Source of the DNA: an uncultured Porphyromonadaceae bacterium
Lineage (GTDB): Bacteria; Bacteroidota; Bacteroidia; Bacteroidales; Muribaculaceae
NCBI GenBank assembly: GCA_947176995.1
Contig: CAMWSY010000005.1
Span: 1 to 35,263, forward strand
DNA length: 35,263 nucleotides
Direction of reading: 5' to 3'
Below, piece after piece: positions 22,214-30,472 of the stretch. The notes beneath the pieces are model-generated. The model ran no database searches. It had not been told where the DNA came from and saw nothing but the letters and a program-made list of their open reading frames with translations. Numbering within the stretch: the first letter of the stretch is position 1; each line of letters opens with the position of its first letter. A program made the translations under genes and the position numbers.

Positions 22214-24664
22214 ATGACCACATCTGTTATAACCGCCATATATCGCCGTCTGCTCCTTTTCATGGCAGCCCTGTTGTTGCTGCCGGTGGCTCTGGTTGCA
22301 GACGACAATGTTGCTCTGACTGACTCGGTTGCATCCGATACAACCGAGGTTGATTCCCGTCCGCTTCTTGTGGTGCTCAACAGCTACAACGAGGCCCGGC
22401 AGGGAGTGATTGATATTGAGCCGGTGGTGAAAGCGGCCAGTGAGCATAAGGTGCGGGTGAATATTGAGCATATCGAGATCGCGCGCGTGCGCAACGATTC
22501 TATTTATGATATAACCGCCAATGCCCTTTTTGATAAATATAGTGATGAGAAGCCCGACTATGTGGTGATAGTCGGAGGCATGGGCACGACCTTCATAGAT
22601 CGCATACGTCAGGAGTGGGGTGACCAGATTCCTATTGTGTTTGTGGGAGTGACCGAGTATGTCGGTGATCGCGACGACTATTATACCGGCACAGAGAACT
22701 TTGTGGATTACTCCACATGGCAGCATATCGATTCCGTCTACACCGGGGCCAATCTGCTTTATGTCTCGCAGCCTTATTTCCCTGAAAAAACGGTGGATCT
22801 CATGGCTGAGACCATATCCGGCTTGAAAGAGATAGTGTTTATCGGCGATGATAAGTGGATAAACCGTTATCTCGAAAATAAGCTGCGCACCTACATCAAG
22901 GAAAAATATCCCAAATTGAACTTCAGGTGGATGCTTTGCAATAGTGCTGAGAAGCGCGAGGAAATGGATAGGCTTATTGCCGATTATAAGAAAGGGCGTG
23001 GCTTGCTTCTGAGCACATGGAGCTACGAGCGTCCGTCGTTGCTTGGATTCCCTGTGCTCGTCACTCAGGATTATAATTCAATTGCCACATCACCTAATCC
23101 TATATTTGCGCTTACACCCATGTATTTGCAGCTTGGGGCTGTTGGCGGTCATTTCTATGACGAGGATATTTTCAGCCATAATATCAGGAGTGCGATAGAT
23201 CATCTGGTGACCGACAGTTATCTTGACACCATTCCCAATATTACTGTTGAGCGAGGGGCCAACATGATTAATTACGACCGTTATGTCGGCACAAGACACG
23301 CCTTTGAGCCGATACCCGATGATGTGGAGATTATCAATGAGCCGCCATCCTTCTGGGAACGCTACAAGTGGATCATTATCATTGCCCTCATTGTGATAGC
23401 ATCAATCATGCTTATCATGCACATTGTCACGAGAGATCAGAGAGCAAAAGCCAAGTTCTTCAAGCAGCTCGACACCATTCTTCAAGGGATGCCGGTAGCT
23501 TTCATGACAGTGGATGTAAAGTTGGATGAGAACAACAGGATTATTTCCTCAAGCTTTGAGCAGACCAACGAGCGTTACCGCGATGTGATCCTTGAAAACA
23601 ATCTCGCCATTAAGAAAGGCAAGTTTTATGAAGACACACGCGATCTACTTGTATCGCAGGTTCAGGCTGCGTTTGACGCCCCCGACAATAAAGCCGTCAC
23701 CTACACTAAGTATTTCCAGAGGTCGGGCAAGACCTACGAGTGGCTCTTCAAGCGCGACCCGCAGCTGCCGCGATGCTATGTCTATGGAGTGGATATCAGC
23801 GAGCTTGCGGCATCACGTCGCAACTTGGCTGCAACCAAGAGTCAGTTGGAGATAGCCCTCCTTTCCGCGCGGCTTATCCCGTGGGTATGGGATATAGCCG
23901 GCAAGCGGCTTGCCTATGACCGCATTCGTGCCACACATAATCGGGCTGGTTCAGTCGGCGAAGTGACAGTGTCACGCCGTGGCTACATCGATAACCGTCG
24001 TCTTGTCAACCTCATTCACCCCGACGATCGCATCAAGCTTGCAAGAAACTTCAACGACCTTGCTTCCGGCAAAATTAAGCGCTGGGAGGGATATATGCGC
24101 ATTGCCGACACCACGGCATCCGTCCCGGGACTATATCACAATGCCAGGATCACTGCTCTTGCCCTTGAGACCGATGAAAATGGCAGAGTCCTTACCATAA
24201 GCGGTGCATTACTCATCGACAAGCCCATTGAAGAAAATCACGCAAAGGAAAATGCCGTAGCGTCCTCATCCTCTCAGGCTGCTATTGCCTTGGGTACAGG
24301 CAGCAGCGACATAGTTATAGTGGAGCCTTATGAGAGCAACTACATCCTTTACGATGCCATTCTTTCAAAGAAATACACCACACATCGCGTATCATCGGCC
24401 GACGAAACACGTCAGTTGCTTGCCGATGTCGTTCCCGGGCTTGTGATAATCAACATCGACACCGAGGATGAAGAAGATATAATGAGCATATTGGATACCA
24501 TACATTCCCGTTATCCCGATGTGCCGGCCGTAGCCATAACCTCTCATGCTACCTCGCTCAATACCGTCGATGTCAGGATCAGGAGAAGCTTTGTTTCAGT
24601 GCTCACATTGCCCGTAACCCCGAGCAACCTCATCAACGAAATCTCCCGCCTTCTCCACCACTGA
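22214..24664 (+). CDS. Membrane sensor: periplasmic binding domain, two PAS-like regions, degenerate receiver, no kinase
   Basis: 816 aa from ATG 22214. In order: signal peptide (YRRLLLFMAALLLLPVALVA), a periplasmic domain like ABC-type substrate-binding sensors (LLVVLNSYNEARQG, DYVVIVGGMGTTF, IVFVGVTE, IVFIGDDKW, PVLVTQDYNSI), TM helix 386-406, PAS-like region about 418-530, a second about 535-668 (NLIHPDDRIKLA, KRWEGYMRI), a Ser/Ala-rich linker, then a receiver-like domain from 699. No HisKA H-box or HATPase N/G boxes occur. The receiver lacks its key residues: VIVEP replaces the acidic pair, N747 (VIINI) stands at the phospho-Asp, and L799 (TLPV) replaces the Lys. It looks like a hybrid kinase without its kinase core, so probably a ligand-responsive scaffold or decoy. 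ATG 22193 is an alternative start. Confidence 0.75.
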   Translation: MTTSVITAIYRRLLLFMAALLLLPVALVADDNVALTDSVASDTTEVDSRPLLVVLNSYNEARQGVIDIEPVVKAASEHKVRVNIEHIEIARVRNDSIYDITANALFDKYSDEKPDYVVIVGGMGTTFIDRIRQEWGDQIPIVFVGVTEYVGDRDDYYTGTENFVDYSTWQHIDSVYTGANLLYVSQPYFPEKTVDLMAETISGLKEIVFIGDDKWINRYLENKLRTYIKEKYPKLNFRWMLCNSAEKREEMDRLIADYKKGRGLLLSTWSYERPSLLGFPVLVTQDYNSIATSPNPIFALTPMYLQLGAVGGHFYDEDIFSHNIRSAIDHLVTDSYLDTIPNITVERGANMINYDRYVGTRHAFEPIPDDVEIINEPPSFWERYKWIIIIALIVIASIMLIMHIVTRDQRAKAKFFKQLDTILQGMPVAFMTVDVKLDENNRIISSSFEQTNERYRDVILENNLAIKKGKFYEDTRDLLVSQVQAAFDAPDNKAVTYTKYFQRSGKTYEWLFKRDPQLPRCYVYGVDISELAASRRNLAATKSQLEIALLSARLIPWVWDIAGKRLAYDRIRATHNRAGSVGEVTVSRRGYIDNRRLVNLIHPDDRIKLARNFNDLASGKIKRWEGYMRIADTTASVPGLYHNARITALALETDENGRVLTISGALLIDKPIEENHAKENAVASSSSQAAIALGTGSSDIVIVEPYESNYILYDAILSKKYTTHRVSSADETRQLLADVVPGLVIINIDTEDEEDIMSILDTIHSRYPDVPAVAITSHATSLNTVDVRIRRSFVSVLTLPVTPSNLINEISRLLHH

Positions 24665-24719
24665 CCATCCCCCTCACGGCGCCTCCACCAAATTCTCCGC
24701 CCCCTAAACCTTCAAAGCT

Positions 24720-24755
24720 CTCCGAGTTCTCCGAGTCCTCCGATATCTCCGCGTC
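24720..24755. repeat. Tandem 9-nt repeat, second array
   Basis: Four units: CTCCGAGTT, CTCCGAGTC, CTCCGATAT, CTCCGCGTC. Same unit as the array at 2465-2500. Confidence 0.7.
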
Positions 24756-24866
24756 CTCCCCTCAAGCCCGTGTAACGGGCGAAACAAGTGCCAGCACCCG
24801 GTGACCGGAGGGAACCGGGTGTAAGTCGTGCATTTTGTGTGAGCTGCGGAGCTGCGAAACAGCCAT

Positions 24867-24895
24867 AGAGTAGGGACGCACGGCCCGTGCGTCCT
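24867..24895. repeat. 29-nt palindromic repeat (copy of 19374-19402)
   Basis: Stem GGACGCACG/CGTGCGTCC with loop GCC; 27 of 29 positions match the copy after trpA, and both differences are in the loop. Confidence 0.75.
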
Positions 24896-24941
24896 CCTGA
24901 TTATCAACACGCAACGCGTGTGACTCATTCGTCAAAAGCAA

Positions 24942-24963
24942 AATGACCTCGCAGGAAGTCATT
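24942..24963 (-). terminator. Terminator overlapping the stop of the solute-binding protein gene
   Basis: AATGACCTC (24942-24950) and GAAGTCATT (24955-24963) form a 9-bp stem with one C-A mismatch and a 4-nt loop. On the minus strand it is followed by TTTGCTTTT. The gene's TGA (24961-24959) lies inside the stem. Nearly the same hairpin ends the kor operon. Confidence 0.6.
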
Positions 24964-25819
24964 TATTACCCACATACTTGCTCACCAGCTCCTTATAACT
25001 CTTGCTCTTTACAAAATCGCTGATCCACAGATTCATTGAGTCGAGAAGCAAAGAATCCCCCTTATTGGTGGTCCAGCATTTGAGCTGTGAGAACGACAGG
25101 TCGACCGACGTGTCGAGTTGCGGATAATCGGCCGCCATGCGTTGAGCCACAAATTGCCCCGCTGCCGCGCGCGGTATGTCCCCTAAGACCACTGAGATTA
25201 AAAGTTGTTCCTCGGTGTGGTTCATATCCTCGTGCACATGGATGGTATCACCGATTTCGCGGCCTAAGGTGTGCAGACGCGCCACGACAGGTGTTCCGGC
25301 AGCAGCCCACACATCCTTTCCGCCGAGTTCCTGCTGGGAGCTCAGTGCCACGTTGCCGGCCGAGTCTGCCAGTTGCACCAGCACCTGCTTGTCGCGGTAC
25401 ACCGGCACTGTGAAACCATATTTTTCTTTGAGCGATGCGGTCACAGGCATGTCAGAGACAATCATGTCATATCTTCCAGAGGTGAGTTTCGACAGAGCTT
25501 CGGGGAGCGAGCTGAAAGCGTTTATTTTTACCGGCACATCATGGGCGCGGGTAATTTCCATCAGCATTTCATATCCGAAACCGTCAAGCGAGTCTGAGGC
25601 CGTCGACAGTGTCATTGGCGACAGTTCGATAGCCACATTAAGAGTGTCCCCACCGGCGGGAACGTCACTCACAGTCATCACAGGCACGCTGCACAGCCTC
25701 ATGAGGTAAGATGTGCCCGTGGCGGCAGCGCACACGGCGGTTACGGTAAGTATAATCCGTAGCAGGCGATATCTTGATACCGTCTTGACCGAATGAAAGG
25801 AAAATTTAGGTTGCCTCAT
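24959..25819 (-). CDS. Membrane-anchored family 3 solute-binding protein
   Basis: A 286-aa protein with one N-terminal hydrophobic segment (RLLRIILTVTAVCAAATG), likely an uncleaved anchor, then a periplasmic SBP_bac_3-like domain: LNVAIELSPMT, GFGYEMLMEI, LPEALSKLTSGRYDMIVSDMPVTASLKEKYGFTVPVY, and a final KSKSYKELVSKYVG. Such domains bind amino acids or other small ligands, often for ABC importers; they also occur in MltF-type enzymes and sensors. No permease or ATPase gene is adjacent. Its start shares one base with the porin stop (TGATG), indicating translational coupling and joint function with the porin. Confidence 0.78.
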   Translation of the reverse strand: MRQPKFSFHSVKTVSRYRLLRIILTVTAVCAAATGTSYLMRLCSVPVMTVSDVPAGGDTLNVAIELSPMTLSTASDSLDGFGYEMLMEITRAHDVPVKINAFSSLPEALSKLTSGRYDMIVSDMPVTASLKEKYGFTVPVYRDKQVLVQLADSAGNVALSSQQELGGKDVWAAAGTPVVARLHTLGREIGDTIHVHEDMNHTEEQLLISVVLGDIPRAAAGQFVAQRMAADYPQLDTSVDLSFSQLKCWTTNKGDSLLLDSMNLWISDFVKSKSYKELVSKYVGNK

Positions 25820-27831
25820 CAGTTGCGGAACTCTATTGACAGGCCGAGTTGAAAACGTCGTGGGTTGAGCGGGTAATGCGGAAGCGAGAAATAGTCAGGC
25901 TTGCCGAAAAGTCCCTGATTGACGTGCGACATCATCACATAGAATCGTGTGCGTCCGAGTTTCATGTTCAGGTAGGCGTTCATAAACGGGAAACCGCCGC
26001 ATTCAGTCTCGTCCTGCGTATAGAATGTCATTGTTGCGGGCTGGTAGCCGTAAGCCTTGTACTTGGTGTAGAAGTCGCAGTCCACACCCATCTGCACGGC
26101 CAGCACACGTGCGATTTTGAAAAGTATGTAGAGATTGCTGTTTATCGCTATCGACGGCATCGGCAGAATCGCCTTATCCGAAGTCTTCTGCCAGATTACG
26201 CGGTTGTCCCAGTGCAGGGCGCGGTAAGCAAGATTCTGATAGAGTTGCAGAGTGAGAACCTGAATGTTGCCGCCGTATTGTGTAGGCAGGCACTCGTTGT
26301 TGAAGTACACCAGATTCTGTATATTCTCCACATCGGCCGAGATGCGTGTTTTTGTCAGTGGGAAAGCAATTTCACCACCTAATTTCACGCGCCTTGTTTT
26401 TCCGAAATCATTTTCCCAGATAAAGTGATTTGAAATATAGTTTTCGGCGAAATATGAAGGCGTTGAATTTGTGAAACGTCCTCTCACGTTCACATCCAGC
26501 GAATCGCGTCCGAGCGGAATGCGGGTTTCGGCATGACCGTCGAGGAGCACATCCCCTGCCGTGCGCCCCGAGATACCGAGCTCGCCCGTAGCTCCGTAAT
26601 GCAGTATCGATCCCTGCTGCTTGGTCAGTTGCGCGCCTATGGTCAGGCGGCCGTCCTTTTTCTTTGCCGCGGGTATGGGGCCGTCGTAATCGGTGAGTGA
26701 GCCGCGGTTCTCAAGAAACAGCGCGGAGTCGGCATTCTGTTTGTACGACCGCAGGTCAAAAGTTGCATACGCCGACAATCCGAACTTGGCATACTTGTTG
26801 AAACCTTCGAGAAGCGATAGACCCACCGTGTTGCTTAGCGACGAGTAGGTTGTCAGGTCTTGCGATCCATCCTCGTTGAGATAGGTGTTTTCCCAGAAAC
26901 TTTGATCCTGCGAGGCATTTGTGTTGCGGAAACGGTGTTTACCCTCCTTCCAGTTGAAAGTGTAGATGATTGCTGTGACAGGCACAAACTCCACTCTATC
27001 CACTGTATCCTCTTCAGTTGTCACATCTCGCCAGAAACCGAGTTTGTATCGGCCGTTGACATAGATATCCGTTCCTTTGTTGCGGTTTGATGCGCGGTTG
27101 AGCCGGGTCGGTATGGTTTTGGGGTCTATTGCCGTTGAACCTCCCTGCATTTCTGCCGGGTCGGTGATATACAGGTCATCCGTTATGCCGCCGTTCTCTT
27201 TATTGAGGAGGTTGTAATGGTACTGGTAAGCCTGAATGTCAAATCTTTCGCCGATATACGATGTCGAGAATCCCCATGTGAAACATTTTGCGGCCTGATT
27301 GTCATAGCTTCCCTTTGAGTAGAGATAATCCGTCATTGCCCCTATTTGCAGACGCTTGTTCACATTACCCGAGAAGATTCCCTTCAGTCGGTCTTGCGAG
27401 TTGTAGCGTCCGCCGCCGAAGTTGTAGCTCAGGAAAGTCAGCGGAATGCGGGAATTGTAGTAACGCATTTTCGACTGCGACGGCAACCATGCTTCAAGAG
27501 CGTCTTTGAAAAAGAAATCGCTCATGCTGCTTCGGTCAGTGTAGATCATGTTGATACCCGGCCCACCGAGATTACCGGTCGTGGCGTATGCAGGGCTGAT
27601 TGCCGACGGAACCGACTGCATCGAGTAATTGATGTAGTTGGTGTCGACAACCGCAGGCTCCTGAAGGCCGAGTGGTTCCACGAGCTTCCATGCGTACACC
27701 TTCGGCTCGATAGCCTCCGTGTGGCTGTGCGACGTTTCGCCCGGCCGCCCGGCACCCGATTGGGCGTTGGCGGTCAATACGGCCGTCAGCAACAGCATTA
27801 TAGCGCAGATATATCGGTAGATCAGTTTCAA
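25819..27831 (-). CDS. Putative outer-membrane porin (Porin_10-like)
   Basis: A 670-aa exported protein with a Sec signal (MLLLTAVLTANAQ region) and a body rich in alternating beta-strands with aromatic girdles (YNSRIPLTFLSYNFGGG, RLQIGAMTDYLYSKGSYDNQ, FTWGFSTSYIGERFDIQAYQYHY), ending in the C-terminal strand FQLGLSIEFRN, as in outer-membrane barrels. This fits the Bacteroidetes putative porin family (PF14121 as I recall). Translation appears to start at TTG 27831, giving MKLIYRYICAI with basic residues before the hydrophobic core. The first in-frame ATG (27798) would remove them, and an in-frame TAA upstream excludes longer forms. Confidence 0.82.
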   Translation of the reverse strand: MKLIYRYICAIMLLLTAVLTANAQSGAGRPGETSHSHTEAIEPKVYAWKLVEPLGLQEPAVVDTNYINYSMQSVPSAISPAYATTGNLGGPGINMIYTDRSSMSDFFFKDALEAWLPSQSKMRYYNSRIPLTFLSYNFGGGRYNSQDRLKGIFSGNVNKRLQIGAMTDYLYSKGSYDNQAAKCFTWGFSTSYIGERFDIQAYQYHYNLLNKENGGITDDLYITDPAEMQGGSTAIDPKTIPTRLNRASNRNKGTDIYVNGRYKLGFWRDVTTEEDTVDRVEFVPVTAIIYTFNWKEGKHRFRNTNASQDQSFWENTYLNEDGSQDLTTYSSLSNTVGLSLLEGFNKYAKFGLSAYATFDLRSYKQNADSALFLENRGSLTDYDGPIPAAKKKDGRLTIGAQLTKQQGSILHYGATGELGISGRTAGDVLLDGHAETRIPLGRDSLDVNVRGRFTNSTPSYFAENYISNHFIWENDFGKTRRVKLGGEIAFPLTKTRISADVENIQNLVYFNNECLPTQYGGNIQVLTLQLYQNLAYRALHWDNRVIWQKTSDKAILPMPSIAINSNLYILFKIARVLAVQMGVDCDFYTKYKAYGYQPATMTFYTQDETECGGFPFMNAYLNMKLGRTRFYVMMSHVNQGLFGKPDYFSLPHYPLNPRRFQLGLSIEFRN

Positions 27832-27876
27832 AACAAGTCGTTGATGGAGAGATTTAATTTAATAACTTCTTTCTCG

Positions 27877-27920
27877 CAAATTTACACAAAAAAAACGACT
27901 TGAAATTGCGAAATTGGCCA
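27877..27920 (-). promoter_or_regulatory. Promoter of the porin operon with upstream TGGCCAATTTCGCA block
   Basis: Minus strand -7 box TAAATTTG (27884-27877) followed by CGA, and TGGCCAATTTCGCA at 27920-27907. These are the same two blocks, in the same spacing, as before the DUF5103 gene. A consensus -33 is absent. Confidence 0.55.
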
Positions 27921-27926
27921 CTCGAT

Positions 27927-29159
27927 TTATTTCGACGGCATGAATCTCACCGTTATCTGGTGCGATGGATTGAGTATCAGCTTCGCTGCATGTTGTATAT
28001 CGTTGGGCGTCAATGTGAAATATCGCGACATGACCTCTCGTGTGTCACGGCCGTATATTTCATTCTGAGCCATGTCGATGCAGCGTGGCAGGCAACCGAG
28101 ATTGTCAAGAGTCCGTGCGCTCTCATAGAGATTTATGGCGCGTTGCAGAGTCGCATCGTCCACCCCGTCTGCCACAAGTGAGGCAACCTCATGTTCAATA
28201 GCTTCGGTCGCTTCCTCCGGGTTGATCCCGTCACGCAGTTTGGCATTTATGTGCAGCAGTCCGGGATCACGGCTTCCGTCAATTGATGCATCGATGTTGT
28301 GAAACATCTTGGTTCTCCTCACAAGCCGGTCATAGAGAACCGACGATGTGCCTGTGCCGAGAATATCCGAGAGAATATCCGCAGCCACATAGTAGGGTGA
28401 ATCCTGACCCGGCATGGGGTAGTTTATTGCCACAAGAGCCGACGGCACATTACCGGTCGTTTCTGCCTGCCGCGGTGCATCGGGCAGCGCTTCTGTAGGC
28501 AGACAGCGCGCTGTGGTCGGGCGGTCAGGAATCGGTGCAAACCACTTCTCGGCCAGCCGCAATGTTTCCTCCCACGATATGTTGCCGCACACCGACAGCA
28601 CAGCGCGCGACGGGGAGTAATGTGTGAAATAGAAGTCCTTTACATCCTCAAGCGTTGCCGCCGCCACGTGATCAGGTGTGAGACCTATCACAGGCCAGCG
28701 GTAGGGATGCTCCTTGAATGCCGTTGACCGGGTGATATGCCCGAGTGTTCCGTAAGGGCGGTTGAGGCATTGCTGTTTGAATTCCTCTATCACAACCCCC
28801 TTCTGCACATCGAGCGTCTTTTGCGAGAATGCGGGCGAGATCATCCGGTCACTCTCGAGCCAGAAAGCAGTCTCGGCGTTATGTGCCGGCACGAGGTCGT
28901 AGTAGCAGGTCAGGTCAGGCGACGTCCACGCATTGTCAGTTCCTCCGGCACGCTCTATCTCCCGGTCGAACGACGGGATGTTCACCGATCCGCCGAACAT
29001 CAGATGCTCCATCAGGTGGGCGATTCCGGTCAGTTCTGGCCGTTCGTCGGCCGAACCGGTGTCATAGATGACGGACAGTGCCACCATTGTGGTGGCACTG
29101 TCGTAGGAGTGTATGACGCGCAGACCGTTGGCAAGCCGGGCGCGGTTGATCTCATTCAT
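27927..29159 (-). CDS. M16 family zinc metallopeptidase
   Basis: A 410-aa insulinase-type peptidase. The inverted zinc motif HLMEH (H48, E51, H52) sits in GIAHLMEHLMFGGS, and the third ligand region is VVIEEFKQQ (about 123-130). The second half (SALVAINYPMP, DILSDILGTGTSSVLYDRLVRR) is the non-catalytic M16 repeat. No signal peptide is seen, so it is probably cytoplasmic or exported by another route. Its ATG overlaps the cyclophilin stop by 4 bp. A protein-quality role is suggested by its partner gene but not shown. Confidence 0.9.
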   Translation of the reverse strand: MNEINRARLANGLRVIHSYDSATTMVALSVIYDTGSADERPELTGIAHLMEHLMFGGSVNIPSFDREIERAGGTDNAWTSPDLTCYYDLVPAHNAETAFWLESDRMISPAFSQKTLDVQKGVVIEEFKQQCLNRPYGTLGHITRSTAFKEHPYRWPVIGLTPDHVAAATLEDVKDFYFTHYSPSRAVLSVCGNISWEETLRLAEKWFAPIPDRPTTARCLPTEALPDAPRQAETTGNVPSALVAINYPMPGQDSPYYVAADILSDILGTGTSSVLYDRLVRRTKMFHNIDASIDGSRDPGLLHINAKLRDGINPEEATEAIEHEVASLVADGVDDATLQRAINLYESARTLDNLGCLPRCIDMAQNEIYGRDTREVMSRYFTLTPNDIQHAAKLILNPSHQITVRFMPSK

Positions 29160-30049
29160 TTCACAACGCTCATCGATATGATGCGCACATCCTCTTTCGG
29201 ACGGTCGTTGCGGTCGGTCTCGACCTTTTGGATCTTGTCGACCACGTCCATACCCTTGGTGACTTCGCCAAACACGGTGTAGGCACCGTCAAGATGCGGT
29301 GTGCCGCCGATAGTGGTGTAGTCCTGACGGGCCTGATCCGAAAGCTTCGCAGGATTCTCCGCAGCCTTCTTCTCTGCCTCGGCGATAAGCTCCTCCTGAA
29401 GTTTCTGGAGGCCGGCCTGATCGCGGTTCTTGCGCAATTCCTTCACCTTGTCGGCTTGCTTTTGGGCAAGCTCTTGGAAGATGGTGCTCACCTGCTGCAT
29501 CTGCATGTTGCGCTCCATCTGTGTCAGGGTCGAGTCATTGAACACCTTGCCAGTCACGATGTAGAATTGCGAGCCCGACGAGCGGCGCTCGGGATTCACA
29601 TTGTCGCCGGTGCGTGCGGCGGCCAGAGCGCCACGCTTGTGGTAGTGCTTCGGGTAGTCGATCTCGGCGGCGAGAGTGTAGCCGGGATCACCTTCGCCGA
29701 GCATCTTTCCCGCAGGAGCCGTGCGGCTGTCGGGGTCACCTGCCTGCACCATGAAGTCGTTTATCACGCGGTGAAACAGTGTGCCGTCGTAATATCCCTC
29801 TTTGGCGAGTTTTGCGAAATTGTCGCGGTGGCCCGGAGTGTCGCCGAAAAGACGCACCTGTATGTCGCCCATCGTGGTCTTGATGTCGACAAGGATGTCA
29901 TCCTGCTTGGCGGCAGTGTCTGCTGGCTGTGTCGTTGTCATGTCGTTAGAGTTGTCGCTCTCGGTTTTCCCTGAATTGCCGCTCCCGGCGCAGCCCGACA
30001 GAGCTGTCACGGTTAGGCATAGAAACCCGAAACGCTGAAATCTGTTCAT
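29156..30049 (-). CDS. Cyclophilin-type peptidyl-prolyl isomerase, lipoprotein
   Basis: A 297-aa protein with a lipoprotein signal (lipobox LSGC, C20), a Ser/Asn/Asp-rich linker, then a cyclophilin domain from about 52. Active-site features are YYDGTLFHRVINDFMVQAGD and SSGSQFYIVTG, and the domain closes with LDGAYTVFGEVTKGMDVVD. An insertion of about 80 residues (168-248), rich in Lys, Glu, Gln and Arg and probably helical or coiled-coil, splits the barrel between QFYIV and GGTPHLDG. It should act on envelope proteins in the periplasm. It lies in the likely operon galK to M16 peptidase. Confidence 0.9.
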   Translation of the reverse strand: MNRFQRFGFLCLTVTALSGCAGSGNSGKTESDNSNDMTTTQPADTAAKQDDILVDIKTTMGDIQVRLFGDTPGHRDNFAKLAKEGYYDGTLFHRVINDFMVQAGDPDSRTAPAGKMLGEGDPGYTLAAEIDYPKHYHKRGALAAARTGDNVNPERRSSGSQFYIVTGKVFNDSTLTQMERNMQMQQVSTIFQELAQKQADKVKELRKNRDQAGLQKLQEELIAEAEKKAAENPAKLSDQARQDYTTIGGTPHLDGAYTVFGEVTKGMDVVDKIQKVETDRNDRPKEDVRIISMSVVK

Positions 30050-30075
30050 TGTGTCGTGTCAGTGGAAAGAGTTTC

Positions 30076-30453
30076 TCAGAGCCGGTCAGGGAAGACACGC
30101 TTGTATATGCGGCGGAAATTGTCGTCCGAAGCCGTCAGCTCCGCGGCACGTTCCTTGTAGTCTTTTCCCCAGATGCTTTCGAGAAGATCGCCTATGTAGC
30201 GGCGTTCGCGGTCACGCTCTATGGCACCTTTGACGAGCCGGTCTATAGGCTCGGCGTTTGCCACGGGATTGATAGCGTTGAGATATCGCGCGGCACTGAC
30301 ACTGAATTGGCCGTTCAGATCGGCTCGCATGAGCAGATCAATCACTTTTCCCAGTGTTGCGGCATCGATTCGGTCAATGTGGTTGGCGATATACTCGTAG
30401 GCTGCCAGCCCGTCTGTCGCATTCTCAAGCCTTTGAAGGTCGTCGTTGGTCAT
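30076..30453 (-). CDS. Conserved-looking hypothetical protein, 125 aa
   Basis: Not recognised. From ATG 30453 it starts MTNDDLQRLENATDGLAAYE, is largely helical and charged, and contains LMRADLNGQFSVSAARYLNAI, DRERRYIGDLLESIWGKDYKERAAEL and a terminal DDNFRRIYKRVFPDRL. No signal peptide or TM segment is seen, so it is probably cytoplasmic. The frame opens at 30522, but the upstream part overlaps the nucleotidyltransferase gene and has no protein-like character. Spacing of 19 bp from the upstream gene and 26 bp to the cyclophilin gene suggests it is an operon member. Confidence 0.7.
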   Translation of the reverse strand: MTNDDLQRLENATDGLAAYEYIANHIDRIDAATLGKVIDLLMRADLNGQFSVSAARYLNAINPVANAEPIDRLVKGAIERDRERRYIGDLLESIWGKDYKERAAELTASDDNFRRIYKRVFPDRL

Positions 30454-30472
30454 TGCTCTGGAAGATCGTTGT

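Larger units (their letters stand above)
24665..24958. repeat. Gene-free interval of clustered palindromes and tandem repeats
   Basis: Between the convergent sensor and solute-binding genes lie, in order: the 9-mer array (24720-24755); hairpin GCCCGT/ACGGGC (24766-24780); hairpin CACCCGGT/ACCGGGTG (24795-24821); a direct repeat GAGCTGCG x2 (24841-24856); the 29-nt palindrome (24867-24895); hairpin ACACGC/GCGTGT (24907-24921); and the terminator at 24942. Short frames here overlap these repeats and are not believed to be genes. Confidence 0.7.

Noticed and set aside
24720-24755. CRISPR-like direct repeats
   Set aside because: Units are 9 nt and directly adjacent, with no spacers and no cas genes nearby.
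24704-24928. A 74-codon minus-strand frame between the sensor and the solute-binding protein
   Set aside because: It runs through tandem 9-mers and palindromes and has repetitive Arg and Thr composition, so it is a by-product of the repeats.
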